A DNA stretch of 34,159 nt from Rhodobacteraceae bacterium HLUCCA09 (GTDB taxonomy: Bacteria; Pseudomonadota; Alphaproteobacteria; Rhodobacterales; Rhodobacteraceae). Both the position numbers and the translations under genes were made by a program. The notes beneath the pieces are model-generated. The model did no database searches, was not told the DNA's origin, and saw only the letters and a program-made list of their open reading frames with translations. Where the stretch lies: NCBI GenBank assembly GCA_001314685.1, contig LJNT01000123.1, positions 1 through 34,159 of the forward strand. Reading direction: 5' to 3'. Positions 22,845-30,649 of the stretch are shown in pieces (position 1 is the first letter of the stretch; each line of letters opens with the position of its first letter).

Positions 22845-23330
22845 CTACCACCACCGGGTGCCGGGGCCGCCCTTGACCGTGCCTTCGAGGTTCGGCGTCA
22901 CCCAGCCGCCGTAGAAATCGCCCGGTTGCGGCGTCACCCGCGTCTCGCCCACCCAGCATTCATCCATCTGGCCGGGGTAGAAGGCGAGATGGCCCGCGAT
23001 GGGCGCGAAGCCGCCGGTCGGGGCGGGGTAGGACCACGCCGCGCGGGGCCGCGTGAGGCCGCCGGCCGTCACGTCCCAATACGCCGCGCGACCCTTCCAC
23101 TCGCAGAAGCTCGACCCCTGGGCGGGCGTCAGCGCGCCGGGCGTCACGTCCTCGGCCGGAACGTAGTAGGTCGGCGCGTGGTGCGTCTCGCAGACCCGCC
23201 AGCCTCGGGTGCTGTCGGCTACCGTCTCCCCTCCCAGCACCACGCGCAGGCGCAGCGCCACGCGCTCCAGCGCCGGCGGGCGCGGATAGTCCTGCACGAC
23301 TTCGGGCTCGAGCGCCGCGATCACGCGCAT
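22845..23330 (-). CDS. DUF427-domain protein
   Basis: A 161-residue protein of the DUF427 family. The diagnostic segment is FCEWKGRAAYWDV with GWRVCETHHAPTYYVP before it, and the C-terminal half has HLAFYPGQMDECWVGETRV. The biochemical role of DUF427 proteins is not known to me. It lies 7 bases behind the DUF4864 gene on the minus strand, so the two are probably one operon, and it converges with the LysR gene (15 bases between stops). Confidence 0.88.
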   Translation of the reverse strand: MRVIAALEPEVVQDYPRPPALERVALRLRVVLGGETVADSTRGWRVCETHHAPTYYVPAEDVTPGALTPAQGSSFCEWKGRAAYWDVTAGGLTRPRAAWSYPAPTGGFAPIAGHLAFYPGQMDECWVGETRVTPQPGDFYGGWVTPNLEGTVKGGPGTRWW

Positions 23331-23337
23331 GGCCGCC

Positions 23338-23769
23338 TCACACGCCCACGTCGGGGGCAGCGAGGATGCGCACGCCGCCGATGCGCCAGCTCTCGCCGTC
23401 GGGCACCATCTCGTAGAGCAGGGTGTGCACGCGCCCCGCCTCGTCGGTGATCGTGACCCGCTGCATGACGCGCGCGCCCCGCTCCTCGGCCGCGCCATAG
23501 GTCACCTCGGCCGGGCGCCAGACCATCGGGTAGCCTTGCTGCACCATGCGCCCGAAATTCTCCGGTGTGCCGAAGAGGCGCTGGATGCCCGGCGCGGCAT
23601 AGGCGAAGGCGCCGGCGAAATCGTCGGCGAGGAACCGGTCGATCTGGGCGCCGATCACCTCGCGCGGGTCGCTCTGCGCCGCGGCCGGCGCGGCCAGCCC
23701 CAGCGCGAGAGCGGCCGCCAGCGCCCGGAGCCACCCCCGCAAAGGGCGGCGAAACGTCTCCCTGTCCAT
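23338..23769 (-). CDS. Secreted DUF4864-type protein
   Basis: A 143-residue protein with a signal peptide (LRALAAALALGLAAPAAAQ) and a mature domain that looks like DUF4864, an NTF2-like small fold: ADDFAGAFAYAAPGIQRLFGTPENFGRMVQQGYPMVWRP, ending in YEMVPDGESWRIGGVRIL. Probably periplasmic, with no known enzymatic motif. It is the first gene of the pair with DUF427 and is divergent from the CHAD gene, with an 88-base gap that must hold both promoters. Confidence 0.82.
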   Translation of the reverse strand: MDRETFRRPLRGWLRALAAALALGLAAPAAAQSDPREVIGAQIDRFLADDFAGAFAYAAPGIQRLFGTPENFGRMVQQGYPMVWRPAEVTYGAAEERGARVMQRVTITDEAGRVHTLLYEMVPDGESWRIGGVRILAAPDVGV

Positions 23770-23857
23770 CGGTCCCTCCGTCTTGGTGGCGCGTTCAGCA
23801 GCCGTTAGCGTCGGAAGGTGGGGCGACCGGCGCCCGCGACAAGCGCGAGGAGGGACG

Positions 23858-24784
23858 ATGGGCTTTCGCTTCGAGGAGGGCGACGCGGATCTCGCCGCCG
23901 GCATGCGCCGCATCGCGGTCGAGGAGGTGGCGCGCGCCGAGGCGGAACTTGCCGACGCGAGCCTCCCGCCCCAGCGCAAGATCCACCAGGCGCGCAAGCG
24001 GACGAAGCGGCTGCGCGGCCTGCTCCGGCTGGTGCGCCCCGCCTTCCCCGACTACGCCGCCGAGGCGGCGCATCTGCGCGAGGCGTCGCGTGGCCTCTCC
24101 GCCCTGCGCGACCGCGACGTGATGATCGCCACCCACGACTCGTTGATGGCGGCGACGGGGGCCGACCGTCGGCGCTACGCCGCTGTCCGCGCCCACCTCA
24201 CCCGCGCCCGTAACCGAGTCGCCGCCGAGGCCGACCCGGAGGCGGCGCTGTCCACCTACATGGCCGAGATGCGCGCGATCGCCGAACGCGCTGGCGGCTG
24301 GCGGCTCGAGGGCAAGGACAAGCCCGCGCTCGAGGCGGGGCTCGCCCGCACCTGGACCCGTGCGCGCAAGGCGCTCAAGGCCGCGCGCAAGCAGGACGAC
24401 ATCGAGCACCTGCATGACTGGCGCAAGCGGGTGAAGGACCACTGGTACCAGGCCCGCCTGCTGTCCCCGATCGACCCGGACGCGCTCAAGGTGCAGGCGC
24501 AGGCAGCGGGCGACCTCGGCGAACTCCTCGGCGACATCCACGACCTCGACGTCTACCGCGCCCATCTCGGCGGCCCCGAGGCGTCGGGGCTCGACCCCGC
24601 GCGCCGCGAGGAACTATCGGCGCTCGCCACCGACCGCATCGCGGCGCTGGAACGCGAGGCCTTCGCCCTCGGCAAGCGTCTCTTTTCGCCCCGAGCCGAA
24701 GATCTCGCCGCCGACTGGGCGGCGAAGTGGAAGGCATGGCGCAAGGCGGCCGGGAGAGCGGCGAAGACGTCGCGCGCCGACTGA
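23858..24784 (+). CDS. CHAD-domain protein
   Basis: A 308-residue alpha-helical protein consisting of one CHAD domain. Two conserved basic helices with histidine are seen: KIHQARKRTKRLRGLLRLVR near residue 43 and EHLHDWRKRVKDHWYQARLL near 190. CHAD domains bind polyphosphate through these basic faces and are linked to phosphate granules. CGAGGAGGGA just before the ATG supports the start. It converges with the VPLPA-CTERM gene with only 7 bases between stop codons. Confidence 0.9.
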   Translation: MGFRFEEGDADLAAGMRRIAVEEVARAEAELADASLPPQRKIHQARKRTKRLRGLLRLVRPAFPDYAAEAAHLREASRGLSALRDRDVMIATHDSLMAATGADRRRYAAVRAHLTRARNRVAAEADPEAALSTYMAEMRAIAERAGGWRLEGKDKPALEAGLARTWTRARKALKAARKQDDIEHLHDWRKRVKDHWYQARLLSPIDPDALKVQAQAAGDLGELLGDIHDLDVYRAHLGGPEASGLDPARREELSALATDRIAALEREAFALGKRLFSPRAEDLAADWAAKWKAWRKAAGRAAKTSRAD

Positions 24785-24791
24785 GCCTGTC

Positions 24792-25484
24792 TCAGCCGCG
24801 CGCGCGGCGGCGGCGGAGCAGGGCAAGGGCCGCGAGGCCCGAAACGAGCAACGGCACGCCGGCAGGCACCGGCACCGCGGGGGGCACCTCGGCCGTCAGG
24901 GTCACCGCGTCGAGAAAGTTGCCGATCGACGCGTTGCCGCTGCCGGTCGAGATCGCCGCGAAAGACAGCCGCACCGGGCCGCCCAGCGCCGTGACGGGTG
25001 CGAAGGTCGACCCGGTATTGAGAACCCAGCTCGCCGTGGTGGCCGAGAACTCTTCGGAGAACAGCGTCGTGTCGTCGCCACCGCCAAGCCCGCCGTCGCC
25101 GCCGAGGTCGATCATGGAAAAGCGCAGCACGTCGGTGCCGCTCCGGGCGCGGTGCGCGAAGCCGAAGGTCAGCGTCGCGCCCGCCGCGATGCCGGCGACA
25201 TCCTGGAACAGTGTTCCGGCGGCGCGGGCGTTGATCTCGGCATGTTGTGTGCCCTCGTAGGAGGTAACGCCGTTGAAGCCGTTGGCCCAGATCTCGATAT
25301 CCGCCGCCGACGAGCCCCAGCCCGGCACCGAGCCGGCCGTTATGAACGAAAAGACCGTGTCGCCGCCCAGGTCGGGCGCCTCGAAGCCGCCGTTGGCGAC
25401 CGTCGCCGCCTGCGCCGCAGAAGCGACCGCGCATGCTGCAACGGCCACTGCGGCCCAAACCGGCCGGAGGATGATCGCACCCAT
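24792..25484 (-). CDS. VPLPA-CTERM sorting-signal protein
   Basis: A 230-residue exported protein. It has an N-terminal signal peptide, a mature region starting ANGGFEAPDLGGDT that looks like a jelly-roll or DUF642-like beta domain (PGWGSSAADIEIW, GTLFQDVAGIAAGATLTFGFAH), and a C-terminal sorting tail: VPVPAGVPLLVSGLAALALL followed by RRRRARG. The tail is the VPLPA-CTERM variant of PEP-CTERM, processed by an exosortase. No exosortase is in the window. The start at 25482-25484 is fixed by the signal peptide; its ribosome site is weak. Confidence 0.85.
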   Translation of the reverse strand: MGAIILRPVWAAVAVAACAVASAAQAATVANGGFEAPDLGGDTVFSFITAGSVPGWGSSAADIEIWANGFNGVTSYEGTQHAEINARAAGTLFQDVAGIAAGATLTFGFAHRARSGTDVLRFSMIDLGGDGGLGGGDDTTLFSEEFSATTASWVLNTGSTFAPVTALGGPVRLSFAAISTGSGNASIGNFLDAVTLTAEVPPAVPVPAGVPLLVSGLAALALLRRRRARG

Positions 25485-25564
25485 TTCAACTCTCGATTAA
25501 CCATACAAGCCCGACCGACGTGGCCGGCCAATGGGGCCATCGAAAGGCGGGGTGGAGTCACGAG

Positions 25565-25588
25565 CGGGGCGTCGACGTCGGCGCCCCG
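25565..25588 (-). terminator. Possible lysyl-tRNA synthetase terminator hairpin
   Basis: CGGGGCG (25565-25571) pairs with CGCCCCG (25582-25588), and the stem extends inward with one mismatch on the minus strand to a 4-base ACGT loop. It lies about 20 bases after the synthetase stop on the minus strand. There is no T-run, so it is only a candidate. Confidence 0.35.
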
Positions 25589-25607
25589 GGGGCGCGGCGC
25601 GGCGCGA

Positions 25608-27188
25608 TCAGGCCGCCAGCCGCCCCGCCAGCCCGTCCTCGATCAGGCGCACGGTCTCGTCGACGCCGTAGAGCGCGACGAAGCCCCCGAAGCGCGGGCC
25701 CTGGCTGGCGCCCAGCAGCACCTCGTAGAGGGCACGGAACCAGTCGCGCAGCGGCTCGAAGCCGTGTTCGCGCCCGACCGCGAACACCACCGATTGCAGC
25801 GCCTCGGCGTCGGTCTCGCCCCGGTGCGCGCGCAGCCGCTCGGCCAGGTCGCGCATCGCCGCCGCCTCCTGCTCGGTGGCCTCGCGGAACACCTTCGCCG
25901 GCTTCACGAAATCGGCGTAGTAGCGCACCGCGCCGGCCGCCGCCGCGTCGAGCTGAGGGTGGGTTTCGGGCGATGCGTCGGGGGCGTAGCGGCGGATGAA
26001 GCCCCACAGCGCGTCCTTGTCGTCGGCATGGGCGACCGAGGCGAGGTTGAGCAGCATCGCGAAGCTCACCACCATGTCCGAGACCGGCGGGTGCCCCTCG
26101 TGGATGTGCCAGACGGGGTTGGCGAGCTGCTGCGCCAGATCCTGCTTCGGGAAGGCCTGAAGCTGCTGGTGATACTCGTCGACCGCCTTGGGGATCACGT
26201 CGAAATAGAGCCGCTTGGCCGTCTTGGGCTTGCCGAACATGAAGTAGGACAGCGACTCGGTCGGCGCGTAGGCCAGCCATTCGTCGATGGTAAGCCCGTT
26301 GCCCTTCGACTTGGAGATCTTCTCGGCGTTCTCGTCGAGGAACAGCTCGTAGGTGTAGTGCTCGGGCGCCCGCGCGCCGAGGATCTCGCAGATCCGGTCG
26401 TAGACCGGCGTGTTGGTCGAGTGGTCCTTGCCATACATCTCGAAATCGACGCCGAGCGCCGCCCAGCGCGCGCCGAAATCGGGCTTCCACTGCAGCTTCA
26501 CGTTGCCGCCGGTAACGGGCAGCGTCCATTCCCGTCCGTCCTCGTCGTCGAAGGTGACAGTGCCCTCGCGCCCGTCCACCTGCTTCATCGGCACGTAGAG
26601 CACCCGGCCCGTCTCGGGATGGATCGGCAGGAAGATCGAGTAGGTCTGCCGCCGCTCGTCTCGCAGCGTCTTGAGCATCACGGCCATCAGGTCGTCATAG
26701 CGCTGGGCGGCGCGCAGCAGCACCTCGTCGAAGGCGCCCAAGCGATAGAACTCGGTCGCCGAGATGAACTCGTACTCGAAGCCGAACGTGTCGAGAAAAC
26801 GCCGGAGCATCGCGTTGTTGTGGTGGCCGAAGCTCTCGTGCGTGCCGAACGGGTCGGGCACGGAGGTCAGCGGCTTCTGCAGGTGCTCGCGCAGCGCGCC
26901 CGGGTCCGGCACGGTGTCGGGGATCTTCCGCATCCCGTCGAGGTCGTCGGAAAAGCAGATCAGCCGGGTGGGGATGTCGCTGATCGTCTCGAAGGCCCGG
27001 CGCACCATCGTCGTGCGCAGCACCTCGCCGAACGTGCCGATGTGCGGCAGGCCGGAGGGGCCGTAGCCCGTCTCGAACAGGACGTGCCCCTTCTCGGGCG
27101 GGCCGGCCTCGTAGCGCCTGGCGACGGCACGGGCCACCTCGAAGGGCCAGGCCTTGGACGAGAGCGCGGCGTCGCGGAGATCGGACAT
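25608..27188 (-). CDS. lysK: Lysyl-tRNA synthetase, class I
   Basis: A 526-residue class I LysRS, the archaeal and alphaproteobacterial type that charges tRNA-Lys. The HIGH-type motif is [14 protein letters not shown] (HIGT at 49-52) and the KMSKS motif is KISKSKGN (290-296). Length is normal. The ATG at 27186-27188 is the family start ([17 protein letters not shown]); the reading frame stays open upstream but lacks family features. A good sigma-70 promoter lies 40 to 70 bases upstream. Confidence 0.96.
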   Translation of the reverse strand: MSDLRDAALSSKAWPFEVARAVARRYEAGPPEKGHVLFETGYGPSGLPHIGTFGEVLRTTMVRRAFETISDIPTRLICFSDDLDGMRKIPDTVPDPGALREHLQKPLTSVPDPFGTHESFGHHNNAMLRRFLDTFGFEYEFISATEFYRLGAFDEVLLRAAQRYDDLMAVMLKTLRDERRQTYSIFLPIHPETGRVLYVPMKQVDGREGTVTFDDEDGREWTLPVTGGNVKLQWKPDFGARWAALGVDFEMYGKDHSTNTPVYDRICEILGARAPEHYTYELFLDENAEKISKSKGNGLTIDEWLAYAPTESLSYFMFGKPKTAKRLYFDVIPKAVDEYHQQLQAFPKQDLAQQLANPVWHIHEGHPPVSDMVVSFAMLLNLASVAHADDKDALWGFIRRYAPDASPETHPQLDAAAAGAVRYYADFVKPAKVFREATEQEAAAMRDLAERLRAHRGETDAEALQSVVFAVGREHGFEPLRDWFRALYEVLLGASQGPRFGGFVALYGVDETVRLIEDGLAGRLAA

Positions 27189-27227
27189 CTTGGGGCTTCC
27201 GGGATGGGGGGGAGCGGTCAGGCCGCG

Positions 27228-27256
27228 TATATCGCCCCTCGGCCCGCCCGCGTCAA
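27228..27256 (-). promoter_or_regulatory. lysK: Probable lysyl-tRNA synthetase promoter
   Basis: On the minus strand, TTGACG (27256-27251) and GATATA (27233-27228) are separated by exactly 17 bases. Transcription would start near 27221, giving a leader of about 33 bases before the ATG. This is one of the better sigma-70-like promoters visible by eye in the window. Confidence 0.55.
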
Positions 27257-27302
27257 CAAAAGGCCGGCCGTCCATGGGCGCGGGCAAGCGACGCGCGTGA
27301 CA

Positions 27303-27332
27303 AGAAAATGGCCGGGGCACGAGGCCCCGGCC
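27303..27332 (-). terminator. Intrinsic terminator of the response-regulator gene
   Basis: A 9-bp stem GGCCGGGGC/GCCCCGGCC (27310-27318 with 27324-27332) reads on the minus strand into ATTTTCTTG. The stem and T-rich tail fit a rho-independent terminator for the minus-strand response regulator that stops at 27473. Confidence 0.65.
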
Positions 27333-27410
27333 CAGTCCAACAGGGAGGGTGCCGCACCATTGCCCCGGCGCGGCGAGGGGATCCGATGTCCTGAACGTAA
27401 CCCGGACCGG

Positions 27411-27435
27411 TTAATCTAGAATTGATCCAGATCAC
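27411..27435. promoter_or_regulatory. CtrA-like and FNR-like motifs overlapping
   Basis: TTAA-N7-TTGA (27411-27425) resembles a CtrA site (TTAA-N7-TTAA) with one mismatch, and TTGAT-CCAG-ATCAC (27422-27435) resembles an FNR box with one mismatch. They overlap by four bases. The location, downstream of the response regulator and 220 bases above the lysyl-tRNA synthetase start, makes function uncertain. Confidence 0.3.
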
Positions 27436-27472
27436 CACGCGATGTCGCAGGTCCGGCAGGGGATGCGCCGCT

Positions 27473-28159
27473 TCAGGCCACCAGCCGGTAGCCCCCGCTC
27501 TCGGTCACCAGCAGGCGGGCGTTCGAGGGGTCGGGTTCGATCTTCTGCCGCAGGCGGTAGATGTGCGTCTCGAGCGTATGGGTCGTCACGCCGGCATTGT
27601 AGCCCCAGACCTCGTGCAGCAGAACGTCGCGCGCCACCACCCCTTCCGTCGCCCTGTAGAGGAACTTGAGGATGTTCGTCTCCTTCTCGGTCAGACGGAT
27701 CTTGCGCTCGTTCTCGTCGATCAGAAGCTTCATCGACGGCTTGAACGTATAGGGCCCGAGCTGGAATACCGCGTCCTCGCTCTGTTCGTGCTGGCGCAAC
27801 TGCGCCCGGATTCGCGCGAGCAGGACGGGAAACTTGAAGGGCTTGGTGACGTAGTCGTTCGCGCCAGCATCGAGGCCGAGAATCGTGTCGGCATCGCTGT
27901 CGTGGCCTGTAAGGATGAGGATGGGGCACTTCACCCCCTGCTTGCGCATCACCCGGCATAACTCGCGCCCGTCGGTGTCTGGCAGGCCCACATCGAGGAT
28001 GACGAGGTCGAAAAAGCCCTCCTTCACCTTCGTCATGGCCTCGTGGCCATCGCCCGCCTCGAACACGTCGAAATCCTCGGTCATCACGAGTTGTTCCGAC
28101 AGCGCCTCGCGCAGGTCTTCGTCGTCGTCGACGAGCAGGATCTTCTTGAGGTTGGGCAT
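27473..28159 (-). CDS. OmpR-family response regulator
   Basis: A 228-residue two-domain regulator. The receiver domain has the acidic pocket VDDDEDL (10-16), phospho-acceptor Asp56 (LVILDVGLPD), Thr84 (LILTGHD) and a Lys in NDYVTKPF. The C-terminal winged helix (KIRLTEKETNILKFLYRATEGVVARDVLLHEVWGYN, THTLETHIYRLRQKIE) is OmpR/PhoB-type. No histidine kinase is adjacent. It could be the CenR-type regulator described in Rhodobacter and Caulobacter envelope control, but I cannot confirm this without a search. It is divergent from ribA. Confidence 0.94.
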   Translation of the reverse strand: MPNLKKILLVDDDEDLREALSEQLVMTEDFDVFEAGDGHEAMTKVKEGFFDLVILDVGLPDTDGRELCRVMRKQGVKCPILILTGHDSDADTILGLDAGANDYVTKPFKFPVLLARIRAQLRQHEQSEDAVFQLGPYTFKPSMKLLIDENERKIRLTEKETNILKFLYRATEGVVARDVLLHEVWGYNAGVTTHTLETHIYRLRQKIEPDPSNARLLVTESGGYRLVA

Positions 28160-28318
28160 GTCTCGCGTTCCCTTCCTGATGTTATCACGCAGATGGGAGG
28201 GGCTGCGGGACGGGCAAGGCTTGCTACAGCCTCTCACGGCCATGTGTCGCAGAGGCGGGATATGTTTCAATTCGGCCCGCGCGCGGCTACATCTCGCGGG
28301 TCCGCCCGAGGCCCGCCC

Positions 28319-29425
28319 ATGACCGACGCCCCCGACCCCCTTGCGCTCCGCCATCTCGGCCTCCGTCCCGCCGAGCGGCGTGCGCGCGCCCGCGCCGACC
28401 TGCGGCTCGGCCTGCCCGTCGGGATGGTCGCGGGCGGCGAGGCGGCGCTGGTCGCTGCGGTCGAGACGGTCTCGCCCGACCGCTTCGCCGCGCTCGCACC
28501 CGGCGCGGCGCTGGCGGTCACGGGGCGGCGGGCCGAGACGCTGAAGGCCCGCGCCTATGACGGCGACATCGCCCGCATCCTGCTGCCGGGGGATGCGAGC
28601 CTCGGCTGGGCGCGGGCAGTGGCCGACCCGGCGGGCGACCTCGAGACGCCGATGAAGGGGCCGTTTTCCACCAGGCGGGGCGGCGACGCCACCCTCGCGC
28701 GCGCCGGCATCCAGCTCGCCAAGGAGGCGCAGGTGCTGCCGGCCGTGCTGGTAGCGCCCCTGCTCGAGCCCGACGCCGCCCGCGCGGCGGGTCTCACCCT
28801 GCTCGACCTCGTCACCGACGGGCCGCCGAGCGATGGCGCCTCCTATGCCCATGTCGTCGACGCCCGCCTGCCGATGGAGGCGGCGGGGGCGGGGCGCCTG
28901 CACGTCTACCGCCCCGACGATGGCGGGGCCGAGCATTACGCGGTCGAGGTGGGCCGGCCAGACCGTGCAGCGCCGGTGCTGACGCGCCTGCATTCGGCCT
29001 GTTTCACCGGCGACATCCTCGGCTCGCTGAAATGCGATTGCGGCCCGCAGCTGCGCGGCGCTCTCGCGGCGATGGCCGAGGCGGGCGGCGGCGTGCTGCT
29101 CTACCTCAACCAGGAGGGCCGCGGCATCGGGCTGGCCAACAAGATGCGCGCCTATGCCCTGCAGGACCAGGGCTTCGACACGGTCGAGGCCAACCACCGC
29201 CTCGGCTTCGAGGACGACGAGCGCGACTTCCGCATCGGCGCGGCGGTGCTGCGGCGGCTCGGCATCGGGCGGGTGCGGCTGATGACGAACAACCCCGCCA
29301 AGATCGCGATGATGGAGGCGCAGGGCATCGCCGTGACCGAGCGCGTGCCGCTCAGGGTCGGCCAGACGGCGGAGAATGCCGCCTACATCGCGGCCAAGGT
29401 CGCCAAGTCGGGGCATCTGCCGTGA
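28319..29425 (+). CDS. ribA: GTP cyclohydrolase II
   Basis: A 368-residue enzyme for the first step of riboflavin synthesis. The C-terminal domain (about 185-368) has the zinc ligands C228, C239 and C241 in HSACFTGDILGSLKCDCG, the catalytic segment NQEGRGIGLANKMRAYALQD and the end RVRLMTNNPAKI. The N-terminal about 170 residues do not show the DHBP-synthase active-site motif, so this half is probably a degenerate or accessory domain, as in other Rhodobacterales RibA. It overlaps the L,D-transpeptidase gene by GTGA. Confidence 0.93.
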   Translation: MTDAPDPLALRHLGLRPAERRARARADLRLGLPVGMVAGGEAALVAAVETVSPDRFAALAPGAALAVTGRRAETLKARAYDGDIARILLPGDASLGWARAVADPAGDLETPMKGPFSTRRGGDATLARAGIQLAKEAQVLPAVLVAPLLEPDAARAAGLTLLDLVTDGPPSDGASYAHVVDARLPMEAAGAGRLHVYRPDDGGAEHYAVEVGRPDRAAPVLTRLHSACFTGDILGSLKCDCGPQLRGALAAMAEAGGGVLLYLNQEGRGIGLANKMRAYALQDQGFDTVEANHRLGFEDDERDFRIGAAVLRRLGIGRVRLMTNNPAKIAMMEAQGIAVTERVPLRVGQTAENAAYIAAKVAKSGHLP

Positions 29426-29928
29426 TCGGCCCGGTCTCGCCGGCCGACATGGTGCTCATGCGCACCGGCCTGCGCTTCGCCGGCCGCAGGTTCCCGGTGG
29501 CGGTCGGGCGCGGCGGCCTGACGGCGGACAAGGGCGAGGGTGACGGCGCGACGCCGCGCGGTGTTCTCCGCGTCACGGGAGTGCTCTACCGGGCCGATCG
29601 GCTTGCCCCACCCGCCCCGTGGGCCGTGCCCATCGGGCCGGGCGACCTCTGGTCAGACGACCCGGCCGATCCCGCCTACAACCGGCCTGTGCGCGCACCG
29701 CACGCCCATTCGCACGAGCGGCTGCGGCGGGCCGATCGGCTCTATGACATCGTGCTGACGACCGACTGGAACGCCGATCCCCCACGTCCCGGGCGCGGCT
29801 CGGCGATCTTCCTCCATGTCTGGCGCGGGCCACGGCACCCCACCGCCGGCTGTCTCGCCTTTCGCCGCGACCACCTCCTCTGGGTCGTCGCGCGCATCGG
29901 GCTCGGGACGCGGGTGATCGTGCCCTGA
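29422..29928 (+). CDS. L,D-transpeptidase (YkuD) domain protein
   Basis: A 168-residue protein with a single YkuD domain. The catalytic motif is spread over IFLHVWRGPRHPTAGCLAF, with His132 and Cys144. Such proteins form or edit peptidoglycan cross-links or attach proteins to the wall. The GTG start overlaps the ribA stop (GTGA), so translation is coupled; an ATG at 29449 is a shorter alternative. No signal peptide is seen with either start, which is unusual for a wall enzyme but common in this small family (COG3786-like). Confidence 0.86.
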   Translation: MIGPVSPADMVLMRTGLRFAGRRFPVAVGRGGLTADKGEGDGATPRGVLRVTGVLYRADRLAPPAPWAVPIGPGDLWSDDPADPAYNRPVRAPHAHSHERLRRADRLYDIVLTTDWNADPPRPGRGSAIFLHVWRGPRHPTAGCLAFRRDHLLWVVARIGLGTRVIVP

Positions 29929-29944
29929 CGGCGCCGCCGCGCCG

Positions 29945-29991
29945 CGAATTTTCGTACGAAAATTCGGCTCGATCGTTCGTACGAACGATCG
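29945..29991. repeat. Two perfect palindromes sharing core TTCGTACGAA
   Basis: Two perfect 22-base palindromes, 29945-29966 and 29970-29991, are three bases apart. Both are built on TTCGTACGAA; the outer arms differ (AATT against GATC-type sequence). They lie in the 67-base gap between the converging L,D-transpeptidase and yggS genes and end 4 bases before the yggS stop codon. As RNA each would fold into a 9-bp stem with a GUAC loop, so a bidirectional terminator is the simplest reading. The first is strikingly AT-rich for this DNA. Confidence 0.85.
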
Positions 29992-29995
29992 GGAC

Positions 29996-30649
29996 TCAGC
30001 CGTAGGCGCGCGCGCCGAAAATGGCCGAACCTACGCGGACATGGGTCGCACCCTGCGCGATGGCGCGCTCGAAATCGTCCGACATGCCCATCGACAGCCC
30101 CTCGAGCCCGTTGCGCGCCGCGATCTTCGCCAGGAGGGCGAAGTGCAGCGACGGCTCCTCGTCGACGGGCGGGATGCACATCAGACCCTTGAGCGGCAGG
30201 CCGAGCTCCCGCACCTCTGCCACCAGCGCGTCGGCCTCGGCCGGCAGGACGCCGGCTTTCTGCGCCTCCTCGCCCGTGTTGACCTGCACGAAGAGGTCGG
30301 GGCAGCGGCCTTCCTCGTCGGCCAGCCGCGCCAGCGTGCGCGCCAGCTTGGGCCGGTCGACGGAGTGGATCGCGTCGAACAGCTCCATCGCCGCGCGCGC
30401 CTTGTTGGTCTGCAACGGCCCGACGAGGTGCAGCTCGACTCCCTCGAACCGCTCGCGGAGGGCGGGCCACTTGCCCTGCGCCTCCTGTACCTTGTTCTCG
30501 CCGAAGACGCGGTGGCCCGCCTCGAGCACCGCCTCGATCCGTTCGAGCGGCTGCACCTTCGACACCGCAACGAGCGTCACCGCTCCTTCCGGCCGGCCGG
30601 CCCTGCGCGCGGCGGTGGCGATCTTCTCCCGGATATCGGACAGGCTCAC
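29996..30649 (-). CDS. yggS: YggS-family PLP-binding protein
   Basis: A 217-residue alanine-racemase-fold protein that binds pyridoxal phosphate and helps PLP homeostasis. The PLP lysine is K31 in TLVAVSKVQP; other marks are FGENKVQEA, HLVGPLQTNKA and the C-terminal LSMGMSDDFERAIAQGATHVRVGSAIFG. The GTG at 30647-30649 overlaps the sulfotransferase stop codon (GTGA), so translation is coupled to that gene. Confidence 0.93.
   Translation of the reverse strand: MSLSDIREKIATAARRAGRPEGAVTLVAVSKVQPLERIEAVLEAGHRVFGENKVQEAQGKWPALRERFEGVELHLVGPLQTNKARAAMELFDAIHSVDRPKLARTLARLADEEGRCPDLFVQVNTGEEAQKAGVLPAEADALVAEVRELGLPLKGLMCIPPVDEEPSLHFALLAKIAARNGLEGLSMGMSDDFERAIAQGATHVRVGSAIFGARAYG

Noticed and set aside
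25152-27419. A 755-codon open frame on the plus strand opposite the lysyl-tRNA synthetase gene
   Set aside because: It is the antisense shadow of a well-supported class I synthetase; its translation is low-complexity (Arg, His, Val, Gly rich) with no domain character.
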